NCBI GenBank assembly: GCA_002423305.1
Contig: DIVI01000230.1
Span: 1 to 7,149 of the forward strand
DNA from: Methylococcus sp. UBA6136
Lineage (GTDB): Bacteria; Pseudomonadota; Gammaproteobacteria; Methylococcales; Methylococcaceae
Direction of reading: 5' to 3'
DNA length: 7,149 bases
In this document: positions 1 to 5,505 of the stretch, one piece after another
How the letters are laid out: every line of letters starts with the position of its first letter
Numbering within the stretch: the stretch's first letter is position 1
Notes under the pieces: generated by a model
Told to the model about the DNA's origin: nothing
Seen by the model: only the letters and a program-made list of their open reading frames with translations
Database searches by the model: none
Program-made: the position numbers and the translations under genes

Positions 1-163
1 TCGATGAGTCGGGGCTGATTCGCTTGTGATGGCACGCTTCCGCTATAACCAACGGTCATCTGGCAACCGCGATGGATTTTGATGTGACGATCGAAATGGC
101 AAGTTGCAAGAAATCGTTCTGAACCGCCAGGATGAGAGCACGGAGCAGTGGGTGGGGCGGCTC

Positions 164-1201
164 TCAGGCCATTCCCAGGGAAAAACAGGAAATGCTTCCA
201 TCTGCGGTCCCTGCCGCCAAGACCGGGGTCACCGGATTCCACTGAAGAACGCTGACGGGTTCATCCAGTATCGACAGGTGGGTGATTTTGCCTGCTGGCA
301 GAGACCAGCAGATGATCAGACCATCCTCCCCGCCAGTGGCAAGAATCGGTTGCCGCGGCATGAATGAAAGGTCGTTGATCCGGTCTACGTGGCGATTCAG
401 TCGGTGCGGCTCGGTTCCGGTCGGACCGACCCCGGCAAAATCCCAGACGATCGCTTCGGTGCCTGCGCTACTGGCCAAGTATCGGGAGCGAGAATCCCAG
501 GCCAACCCACTGATCTTACCCTGATAGCCTGTCATCCCCACCTTTTCTCCGGACTTGACATTCCAAACCAGCATGCTGGACTCCTGGGTGCCAGACGCGC
601 ACTGACGGTTGTCTGGCGAGAGGGCCATGTTCAGAAATGACCCTTTCCAAGGGTATGTTGCCTCGGGCCTCTCCAGCCCTGTTCGCCACAAAATCAGGCC
701 ACCAAAGGACGCGGCCATAAGCCGGCGGGCGTCTCTGAACCAACCCATGCCCGTGATAGTGCTGGCATGGTTCGAAAATTGGTGCTGAAGTTCGCCACTC
801 AGATTCCATATCCGAAGGTTTCTTCCAGCCGCCGTGGCCAGGCGGCGACTGCGAGGGCACCAGGCAAGATGCTCTACCCAGTAGGATCCACCTTCCAGTA
901 TTTCGGCGGGTCCATCGCGGCGCATATGCCAAAGGCAGGCGATCCCATCCTCTCCGCCCGTGGCAAGATAATGGCCATCTGGTGACCAGGTCATGCTCAA
1001 AATGCCGCCTTTATGGGCCTGAACAACCTTCAATTCAGACCCGGTCGTGGTCTCCACCAAACGAAGGGTACCGTCCGCCAAACCCACGGCCAGCCTTTGA
1101 CCATCCGGGGACCAGCACAGCTTGCGCACATATTCAGTACTCCTGATCTGCCAGGTTGGCACGATCATCATTATTTCCGGCGAAGATTTCACAGGAGACA
1201 T
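164..1201 (-). CDS. WD40-repeat beta-propeller protein
   Basis: The 345-residue product consists almost entirely of WD40 repeats. Blade-start anchors of the form I/V-x-x-L/M-x-W-SPDG recur at about residues 25, 67, 109, 149, 189, 230, 275 and 316, a period near 41. Many repeats also have the L-A-T-G-G-x-D-G turn and a closing IWN/VWD/CLW strand. Eight anchors mean a seven-blade propeller with a split closing blade or an eight-blade propeller. No signal peptide, membrane segment or enzymatic domain is fused to it, so it is probably a cytoplasmic protein-binding scaffold. The first ATG at 1201 overlaps the upstream GTPase stop by 13 bases but lacks a clear ribosome binding site. ATGs at 1171 and 1168, preceded by GGAAA, could be the true start and would remove only 10-11 residues before the first blade. 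It is the last gene of the operon in view. The partner is unknown; the adjacent GTPase is the obvious candidate. Confidence 0.88.
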   Translation of the reverse strand: MSPVKSSPEIMMIVPTWQIRSTEYVRKLCWSPDGQRLAVGLADGTLRLVETTTGSELKVVQAHKGGILSMTWSPDGHYLATGGEDGIACLWHMRRDGPAEILEGGSYWVEHLAWCPRSRRLATAAGRNLRIWNLSGELQHQFSNHASTITGMGWFRDARRLMAASFGGLILWRTGLERPEATYPWKGSFLNMALSPDNRQCASGTQESSMLVWNVKSGEKVGMTGYQGKISGLAWDSRSRYLASSAGTEAIVWDFAGVGPTGTEPHRLNRHVDRINDLSFMPRQPILATGGEDGLIICWSLPAGKITHLSILDEPVSVLQWNPVTPVLAAGTADGSISCFSLGMA

Positions 1202-2529
1202 GCGCGGAAGCCAGCCGTCAAGGTCTGACGATCAAGATTGCGTCCAATGAAGATCAACTGATTGGTGCGGTCTTCACTGCCCCAGGCACGGTCACTGTCC
1301 ATGTTCATGAGCATGTGAACGGCATGAAACACCAGACGCTCTTCTTGACCGGCGATTTGGATGATTCCCTTGGACCGATAGAGATCAGTGCCTCGCTCCC
1401 TTAACAGATCGCTGATCCATTCACGAAATCGGTCTTCATCAACGACGCCTTCCTCTTCAATACCTACCGAGCTTATTTCGTCTTCGTGGGTATGGTTGGC
1501 CAAAAAGTCGCGTGCCTTGAGGGGCGACAGGGGTATCTGGTCCTGAATTATCGTTAACCCGAATTCATCAGGATGATGCTGGGTGAACAGGGCATAAAGT
1601 CCTCCCGCGGGTATGCGCAGGCTCAATTCAATGGGGTTTGAGGCCGGAATTTTTAGCAAGGTGTCGGGTTGGTAAGCGTTATCCGCAACCCCTATCCTCA
1701 GGGAGGGTTGGCTGAACTGCTGAACGGCCGCTTCAATGACCGATTCCGGGGTATCGTTATGCGGTTGTTGCCATCCGATCTCGATATCAGGGTCAGGCCC
1801 CGGTAGCAGATTCAACCGATAGTCTCTACCGATCTCCAGCGCGTAGACGCCCATCCACTCGAAGGGGTATTCGGGGCTGAGGAAGTCCGGCCTGATGGTC
1901 AAGGCGCGATCCAAATCGAAGCCGCCGATGTTCAAGACATGGTCGAGATCGATCTGCGCGTGGGCTGTGCGATGGATTCTGGCCATCCTGTTCATGGCTG
2001 CCAACCGATTCTCCAGTGCATCCAACACAGATGCTTCGACCAGATCCACCTTGTTCAGCAATACCACATCGGCAAAGGCGATTTGCTCCTGCACCTCTCG
2101 GCTCTGGTCCAGATGAAGACCCACATGATGGGCATCCACAATGGTGATGACCGCATCCAGTCGTACCCGCTCGGCGAGAAAATCATCCACGAAGAACGTT
2201 TGAGCCACCGGACCCGGATCAGCAAGACCTGTCGTCTCGACAAGAATGGCATCGAAGCGGTCCCGTCTTTTCATCAGGTTTCCGAGAATGCGGATCAGAT
2301 CGCCTCGAACCGTGCAGCAAATGCAGCCGTTGTTCATCTCGAATATTTCTTCGTCCGCATTGATGACAAGCGCCTGATCTATGCCAATCTCGCCGAACTC
2401 ATTTTCGATGACGGCTATTCGCTTGCCATGCTCCTCGCTGAGTATGCGGTTAAGGAGAGTGGTTTTGCCCGCGCCCAAAAAGCCAGTCAGCACGGTTACC
2501 GGTATGCGGTCGTCTTGTTGTTCCTTCAT
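1189..2529 (-). CDS. COG0523 (G3E/CobW-like) GTPase, long form with an extra domain
   Basis: This is a probable metallochaperone GTPase of 446 residues, against roughly 320-400 for simpler members. All GTPase motifs are canonical: GFLGAGKT at 16-23, the metal-binding CICC at 69-72, ETTG at 98-101, VDA at 131-133 and NKVD at 159-162. The CobW C-terminal domain occupies about 344-446 (HTHEDEISSVGIEE, YRSKGIIQIAG, NQLIFIGRNLDRQTL). Between them, residues of about 219-343 form an added, probably beta-rich segment starting PFEWMGVYALEIGRDY and ending with YALFTQHHPDEFGLTI. I recognise this pattern loosely from other bacterial COG0523 proteins but not a named domain. Its HH pair and the HTHEDE stretch could bind metal. 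The start is well supported: GAGGAGG lies 7 bases before the ATG, which overlaps the folE2 stop as ATGA. Direct coupling to folE2 is typical of zinc-responsive clusters. The coding end overlaps the WD40 gene by 13 bases. Confidence 0.92.
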   Translation of the reverse strand: MKEQQDDRIPVTVLTGFLGAGKTTLLNRILSEEHGKRIAVIENEFGEIGIDQALVINADEEIFEMNNGCICCTVRGDLIRILGNLMKRRDRFDAILVETTGLADPGPVAQTFFVDDFLAERVRLDAVITIVDAHHVGLHLDQSREVQEQIAFADVVLLNKVDLVEASVLDALENRLAAMNRMARIHRTAHAQIDLDHVLNIGGFDLDRALTIRPDFLSPEYPFEWMGVYALEIGRDYRLNLLPGPDPDIEIGWQQPHNDTPESVIEAAVQQFSQPSLRIGVADNAYQPDTLLKIPASNPIELSLRIPAGGLYALFTQHHPDEFGLTIIQDQIPLSPLKARDFLANHTHEDEISSVGIEEEGVVDEDRFREWISDLLRERGTDLYRSKGIIQIAGQEERLVFHAVHMLMNMDSDRAWGSEDRTNQLIFIGRNLDRQTLTAGFRACLL

Positions 2530-3368
2530 GAGCGTGCCTCCTCTTTGGCTGACGCCTGTCGCTCTAGGCGGGCATAGGCCGAGTGATTATGAATGGACTC
2601 AAAGTTTTCCGACTCCACCACATAGGCGGTGATTCGAGGGTCGGCGTTGAGTCGTCCCGCAACATCTCGCACCATGTCCTCGACGAATTTCGGATTATCG
2701 TAAGCCTGCTCGGTCACGAACTTTTCGTCGGGACGCTTGAGCAATCCGTAGATTGGGGCAGATGCTTCGGCCTCGACCCATTCGATCAATTCCTCGATCC
2801 AGACAAATTCATGAGTGGATACGGTGACCGTGACATGTGAACGCTGATTGTGCGCCCCTCGTGCCGAGATCGCTTTGGAGCAGGGGCAGAGGCTGGTGAC
2901 GGGGACCAAGACGCGGACCCGAGTGTTCGTGAGTCCTTCGCGAATTTCACCCAAAAAACTGACCTGGTAATCCACCAGGCTCCTGACGCCGGTCACCGGG
3001 GCAGATTTTTCAACAAAATAGGGGAAACGCATGGTGATATGCCCTGTGTTTGCCTCCAGCCGAGCGACCATGTCAGCCAACATATCCTGGAAGGAGCGGA
3101 CGCTGATCTCATGCTCGTGTCGGTTGAGAATTTCCACGAAACGCGACATGTGAGTCCCTTTGAAGTTTTGCGGCAGATCCACCGTCATCTCGAAGTGAGC
3201 GATGGTGTGCTGCTCGCCCTGTGCCCGATCCCGAATGCGAACCGGATGCAGGATATCCTTGATGCCGACCCGGTCGATCGGCTGCCGACGTGTATCGAGA
3301 CGCCCCTGGACATCCTCCACCGGGAGCATGTCAATGGGCGCTTGATGAGGGATCAAATGGTCATCCAT
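2526..3368 (-). CDS. folE2: GTP cyclohydrolase IB (FolE2/MptA family)
   Basis: FolE2 converts GTP to dihydroneopterin triphosphate, the first step of folate synthesis. Unlike zinc-dependent FolE (GCYH-IA), it can use manganese or iron, so it backs up FolE when zinc is scarce. The 280-residue product shows the family pattern: DTRRQPIDRVGIKD near 25-38, FKGTHMSRFVE at 69-79, SLCPCSKAIS at 159-168 with the conserved cysteines, GAHNQRSH at 171-178 with His173, the acidic VEAEASAPIYGLLKRPDEKF around Glu201, and ENFESIHNHSAYA with His260 and His262. All expected metal and catalytic positions look intact. The start is the ATG at 3368; an internal ATG at 3329 would remove 13 variable residues and also fits the family. 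The stop forms an ATGA overlap with the following GTPase gene. Archaeal MptA, which makes the pterin of methanopterin, belongs to the same family, so a role in H4MPT supply is a live alternative next to fhcA. Confidence 0.95.
   Translation of the reverse strand: MDDHLIPHQAPIDMLPVEDVQGRLDTRRQPIDRVGIKDILHPVRIRDRAQGEQHTIAHFEMTVDLPQNFKGTHMSRFVEILNRHEHEISVRSFQDMLADMVARLEANTGHITMRFPYFVEKSAPVTGVRSLVDYQVSFLGEIREGLTNTRVRVLVPVTSLCPCSKAISARGAHNQRSHVTVTVSTHEFVWIEELIEWVEAEASAPIYGLLKRPDEKFVTEQAYDNPKFVEDMVRDVAGRLNADPRITAYVVESENFESIHNHSAYARLERQASAKEEARS
2537..2543 (-). promoter_or_regulatory. Strong ribosome binding site for the long COG0523 GTPase
   Basis: On the minus strand the sequence reads GAGGAGG followed by 7 bases and then the ATG at 2529. 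It lies inside the end of folE2 and is the best Shine-Dalgarno match in the window. It fixes the GTPase start at the ATGA overlap and suggests this gene is translated efficiently in addition to any coupling from folE2. Confidence 0.8.
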
Positions 3369-3389
3369 AGAACTATCTTCACAAGAAAT

Positions 3390-4400
3390 TCAGTGTGTAT
3401 GGGGGCTGGGGCCACCATAAATAGCGGGCCAGCGGTTGATGAGCGCGTCGGCCAATGTCTGGGCCGAACCTTCGGTAATGAACACAAGGCGACTCAATCG
3501 GTCCTCCATGACCCTTTCTTGCAGAGGGACTGGAGCAAACAGGTGACCGGCCACGGCATGAATGGCCACGGGGTCGAACTGGTCAGTCAGATGAACCATG
3601 CCCTTGATGCGTACGACTTCATCATGGGATTCCAGGACTTGCCTCAGGATCTGCTGCAAGCTTCGCCATGCGACCGGCTCGGGTAGGTGAATGGCGAGGC
3701 TGTGAAAAGGGTGATCAGTCAGTTGGTGAGCTGCCGGCAGAGGGCGAGGGCCATGGGGAAATGGTCGGGATAATGCGGCAAGCGCTGATTCTCCATCCCC
3801 TGAGTGGAAGATGGGTGTTGCAGGTGCCAACTGTTCCAGTCGAGCCCGCAGGCAGTCGATCTGTCTGGGTGTCGCCAGGTCAGTCTGCGAGATCCATAGT
3901 CGATCCGCCCATGTGATTTGAGCCTGGGCCTCCACATAGCGATCGAGGATGGTTTCCCCTGTAGGGGCCGCAATCAGGGCGATGATGGCGTCCAGTTGAT
4001 AATGCCTTGAAAGCCAGCGGTCGCGAAGCAGGGTGTCCAGAATCGGTTCCGGGCTGGCGACACCGCTGGTCTCAAGGATGATTCGGTCAAATTGCGGGGC
4101 ACCGGGGCGACGCCAGGCCATTCTGATATTCCTGAGTGCCGGGGCCAGTGCGCCGCGCACCTGGCAGCATAGACAGCCGCCCGACAAAGTCATCAGCGGA
4201 ATATCCTGATCTGAGACCAGCTTGTGATCGATAGGTACGGAACCAAATTCGTTGATCAAAACCGCAGAGCGTGGTCCAGTTCTTAATAGCCGATTAAGCA
4301 GAGTGGTCTTGCCACTCCCCAGGAAACCGGTCAATACAATGACGGGTAGTTGATCGGGTTGGGTCAGGCTGCCTGAGGTTGGAATGATGTCATCAGTCAT
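3390..4400 (-). CDS. COG0523 (G3E/CobW-like) GTPase, compact form with altered guanine-binding motif
   Basis: COG0523 proteins are P-loop GTPases that act as metallochaperones or metal-insertion factors; several are induced by zinc limitation. The 336-residue product has a Walker A GFLGSGKT at 25-32, the diagnostic CxCC as GGCLCC (Cys76, 78, 79), an ETSG switch segment at 110-113, and a C-terminal CobW-type domain at about 230-325 containing VVRIKGMVHL and RLVFITEG. Two usual features are altered. The NKxD base-recognition motif is SQTD (171-174, codons at 3879-3890). The VDA that normally precedes it is LIAA at 142-145. The tail ends PSPHTH. Translation should start at the ATG at 4400, which overlaps the hisI stop and has AGAGGT 6 bases upstream. 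Its stop lies 21 bases before folE2. Which metal and client it serves cannot be read from sequence; zinc is suggested by its neighbours, and the cobalamin role of CobW is less likely because no cobalamin genes are present. Confidence 0.9.
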   Translation of the reverse strand: MTDDIIPTSGSLTQPDQLPVIVLTGFLGSGKTTLLNRLLRTGPRSAVLINEFGSVPIDHKLVSDQDIPLMTLSGGCLCCQVRGALAPALRNIRMAWRRPGAPQFDRIILETSGVASPEPILDTLLRDRWLSRHYQLDAIIALIAAPTGETILDRYVEAQAQITWADRLWISQTDLATPRQIDCLRARLEQLAPATPIFHSGDGESALAALSRPFPHGPRPLPAAHQLTDHPFHSLAIHLPEPVAWRSLQQILRQVLESHDEVVRIKGMVHLTDQFDPVAIHAVAGHLFAPVPLQERVMEDRLSRLVFITEGSAQTLADALINRWPAIYGGPSPHTH

Positions 4401-4812
4401 GCCCGGACCTCTGCAGGGCTGAAGAAATTACCTGCACCCGGTCGCCGCGAACGGCGTTATAGAAGCAACTGGCTCGACCGGTGTGGTAGGCAGGCCCGGT
4501 CTGTTCGACCAGTAATAACGGGGCGTCACCATCGCAGCCGAGGCGCATTTCCCTGAGGTGTTGAGCATGGCCGGATGTTTCCCCTTTGCGCCACAGGCGT
4601 GCCCTGGAGTGTGACCAGTAGCATACATGCCTGGTCGCCAGGGTTTCACGCAATGCTGCCCGGTTCATCCATGCCAGCATCAGCACTTCACCGCTAGCGT
4701 ATTGCTGTCCCAGGGCGGGTAAGAGTCCATCCCTGCCGAAAGGCAGGCCGTCGAAGACCCTCTCCCACGGGAGACGGGCACCAACGGGTAATAATTCTGC
4801 TGGGTCAATCAT
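4393..4812 (-). CDS. hisI: Phosphoribosyl-AMP cyclohydrolase (HisI), zinc-ligand variant
   Basis: HisI opens the adenine ring of phosphoribosyl-AMP in the third step of histidine synthesis and normally uses zinc plus magnesium. The 139-residue product has the single-domain HisI layout with no HisE fusion. Family motifs are GEVLMLAWMN at 41-50, YWSHSRARLWRKGETSGH at 65-82, CDGD at 93-96 with the acidic magnesium-site residues, and GPAYHTGRASCFYN at 106-119. The usual motif is GPACHTGR-x-SCF. The first cysteine, one of three family zinc ligands, is Tyr109 here (codon TAC at 4486-4488), while Cys93 and Cys116 remain. I start at the ATG at 4812, which overlaps the upstream stop. A longer frame from 4896 would add 28 unconserved residues lying inside the previous gene. 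No other his genes are nearby. This fits a HisI2-type paralogue of zinc-starvation clusters, but altered or lost activity is possible. Its end overlaps the next gene by 8 bases. Confidence 0.9.
   Translation of the reverse strand: MIDPAELLPVGARLPWERVFDGLPFGRDGLLPALGQQYASGEVLMLAWMNRAALRETLATRHVCYWSHSRARLWRKGETSGHAQHLREMRLGCDGDAPLLLVEQTGPAYHTGRASCFYNAVRGDRVQVISSALQRSGHD
4407..4412 (-). promoter_or_regulatory. Ribosome binding site for the compact COG0523 GTPase
   Basis: The minus strand reads AGAGGT, then 6 bases, then the ATG at 4400. The site sits within the last codons of hisI and supports this start over later ATGs. Confidence 0.65.
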
Positions 4813-5053
4813 CCAGGGCTTCAGTTGGGGCAGGGCTTGGATCACCTTTCGCCTGAAGAAGCCAATGCATGACGTTCTGCCAGTGCTGGTCACCATACAG
4901 TCTGCGAAATCGGATTGTTTCCTCTGATTCGCTCTGTCTCAGTTCGATCAGGCGTTTTGTAATGTAATCCGGCGTGAGGGGTATGCCGCAGTGCACGGTG
5001 ATGCACTCGTGCCACTCTGCGTAATTAGTGGGAATCGATTTGTCGGTATCCAT
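4805..5053 (-). CDS. Conserved-looking small protein of unknown function, 82 aa
   Basis: I do not recognise a characterised family. The product is 82 residues, soluble, without signal peptide or membrane segment. It has a compact, probably helical core at about residues 10-68, beginning YAEWHECITVHCGIPLTPDY and ending RLYGDQHWQNVMHWLLQAK, followed by a short proline- and acid-rich tail. Two cysteines (ECITVHC) and several histidines lie in the core; they could bind metal, but no standard metal motif is present. The gene is credible because its ATG follows an AGGA with 8-base spacing, it starts 3 bases after the dksA-like stop, and its end overlaps the hisI start by 8 bases in the pattern of translational coupling. 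No alternative reading on the other strand looks protein-like here. Its position between a DksA2-like and a HisI2-like gene suggests a role in the same stress response or in C1 metabolism, but sequence alone does not assign one. Confidence 0.8.
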   Translation of the reverse strand: MDTDKSIPTNYAEWHECITVHCGIPLTPDYITKRLIELRQSESEETIRFRRLYGDQHWQNVMHWLLQAKGDPSPAPTEALDD

Positions 5054-5056
5054 GGT

Positions 5057-5503
5057 TCAGGTCCTGTAAGCATTTTTGCGGAGTTCGCGCGCTTGCTGGG
5101 CTTCTATCGTCAATCGCGCCATGGGTCGCGCCAAAAGGCGTGCCAGACCTATCGGTTCCCCAGTGTCCTCACAAAAGCCATAACCGCCCGTTTCAATACG
5201 AAGAAGAGCGGCTTCGATACGAGTCAATAACTTGCTTTCCCTATGGCGCAATCTGAGTAACCGGGCCTGTTCTTCCTCGAGACTGGCTCGATCAGCGGGG
5301 TCGGCCACATGACTTGCTGCTTCCAGTCCTGACACCAGAGAGTCCATATTCCGCAGGCAGGCTTCACGCATGTCCCGCAGACGGGCTTGAAAATAGGCTA
5401 ATTGCACTGGGTTCATGTATTCATCATGGGGCATGGCCAACAATGCGATTTCGGTCGGCGATGATGCGACCATGGCGGTGTCGCTTGAGACGGAAACCTG
5501 CAT
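5057..5503 (-). CDS. dksA: DksA/TraR-family RNA polymerase regulator with degenerate zinc finger (DksA2-like)
   Basis: DksA proteins insert a coiled coil into the RNA polymerase secondary channel and, with ppGpp, adjust transcription of rRNA and biosynthetic genes. This 148-residue protein has a helical coiled-coil region at about residues 30-105. The acidic tip motif DxxDxA is seen as DPADRA at 68-73. The C-terminal finger follows at about 108-135, with GYGFCEDTGEPIGLARLLARP. Canonical DksA has Cys-x2-Cys-x17-Cys-x2-Cys. Here the same positions are Cys111, Thr114, Thr132 and Ala135, so zinc binding is unlikely. Pseudomonas aeruginosa DksA2, expressed when zinc is scarce, has a similar one-cysteine pattern, and some alphaproteobacterial DksA proteins also lack cysteines. 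I chose the ATG at 5503. A TTG at 5509, overlapping the fhcA stop, would add two residues, and neither has a strong ribosome binding site. The gene ends 3 bases before the next ATG. Family is certain; the DksA2-like role is inferred. Confidence 0.9.
   Translation of the reverse strand: MQVSVSSDTAMVASSPTEIALLAMPHDEYMNPVQLAYFQARLRDMREACLRNMDSLVSGLEAASHVADPADRASLEEEQARLLRLRHRESKLLTRIEAALLRIETGGYGFCEDTGEPIGLARLLARPMARLTIEAQQARELRKNAYRT
5062..5065 (-). promoter_or_regulatory. Ribosome binding site for the 82-residue protein
   Basis: The minus strand has AGGA with 8 bases to the ATG at 5053, inside the last codons of the dksA-like gene. It is short, but it supports the small gene being real and fixes its start. 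Confidence 0.55.
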
Positions 5504-5505
5504 AC

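Noticed and set aside
3..29. Plus-strand frame ending in TGA at 27-29 (DESGLIRL), possibly the tail of a convergent gene
   Set aside because: Eight residues cannot establish a gene.
1..59. Minus-strand open frame starting at the ATG at 59 and running off the window edge
   Set aside because: There are only 19 codons, no ribosome binding site and no recognisable sequence. It could be the start of a further gene, but the window does not support it.
1..163. Search for a Zur-type AT-rich palindrome or promoter in the only non-coding stretch
   Set aside because: Only single GTTATA-like half sites occur, with no symmetry, and the stretch is downstream of the operon.
133..166. Inverted repeat TGAGAGC / GCTCTCA around the WD40 stop codon as a terminator
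   Set aside because: The stem is 7 bp with a 20-base loop, overlaps the stop codon and is followed by no T-run on the minus strand, so it is not a convincing intrinsic terminator.
1939..2577. Long plus-strand open frame (212 codons) opposite the long COG0523 gene
   Set aside because: The minus-strand frame carries all GTPase motifs and a strong ribosome binding site. The plus-strand product has no recognisable pattern and is an antisense shadow.
2850..3686. Long plus-strand open frame (278 codons) spanning folE2 and the compact GTPase
   Set aside because: It crosses two well-identified minus-strand genes and encodes no family-like sequence.
4813..4896. Longer hisI start at 4896 adding 28 residues
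   Set aside because: The added residues lie within the preceding gene and match nothing in HisI, whereas the ATG at 4812 gives normal family length and a coupling overlap.
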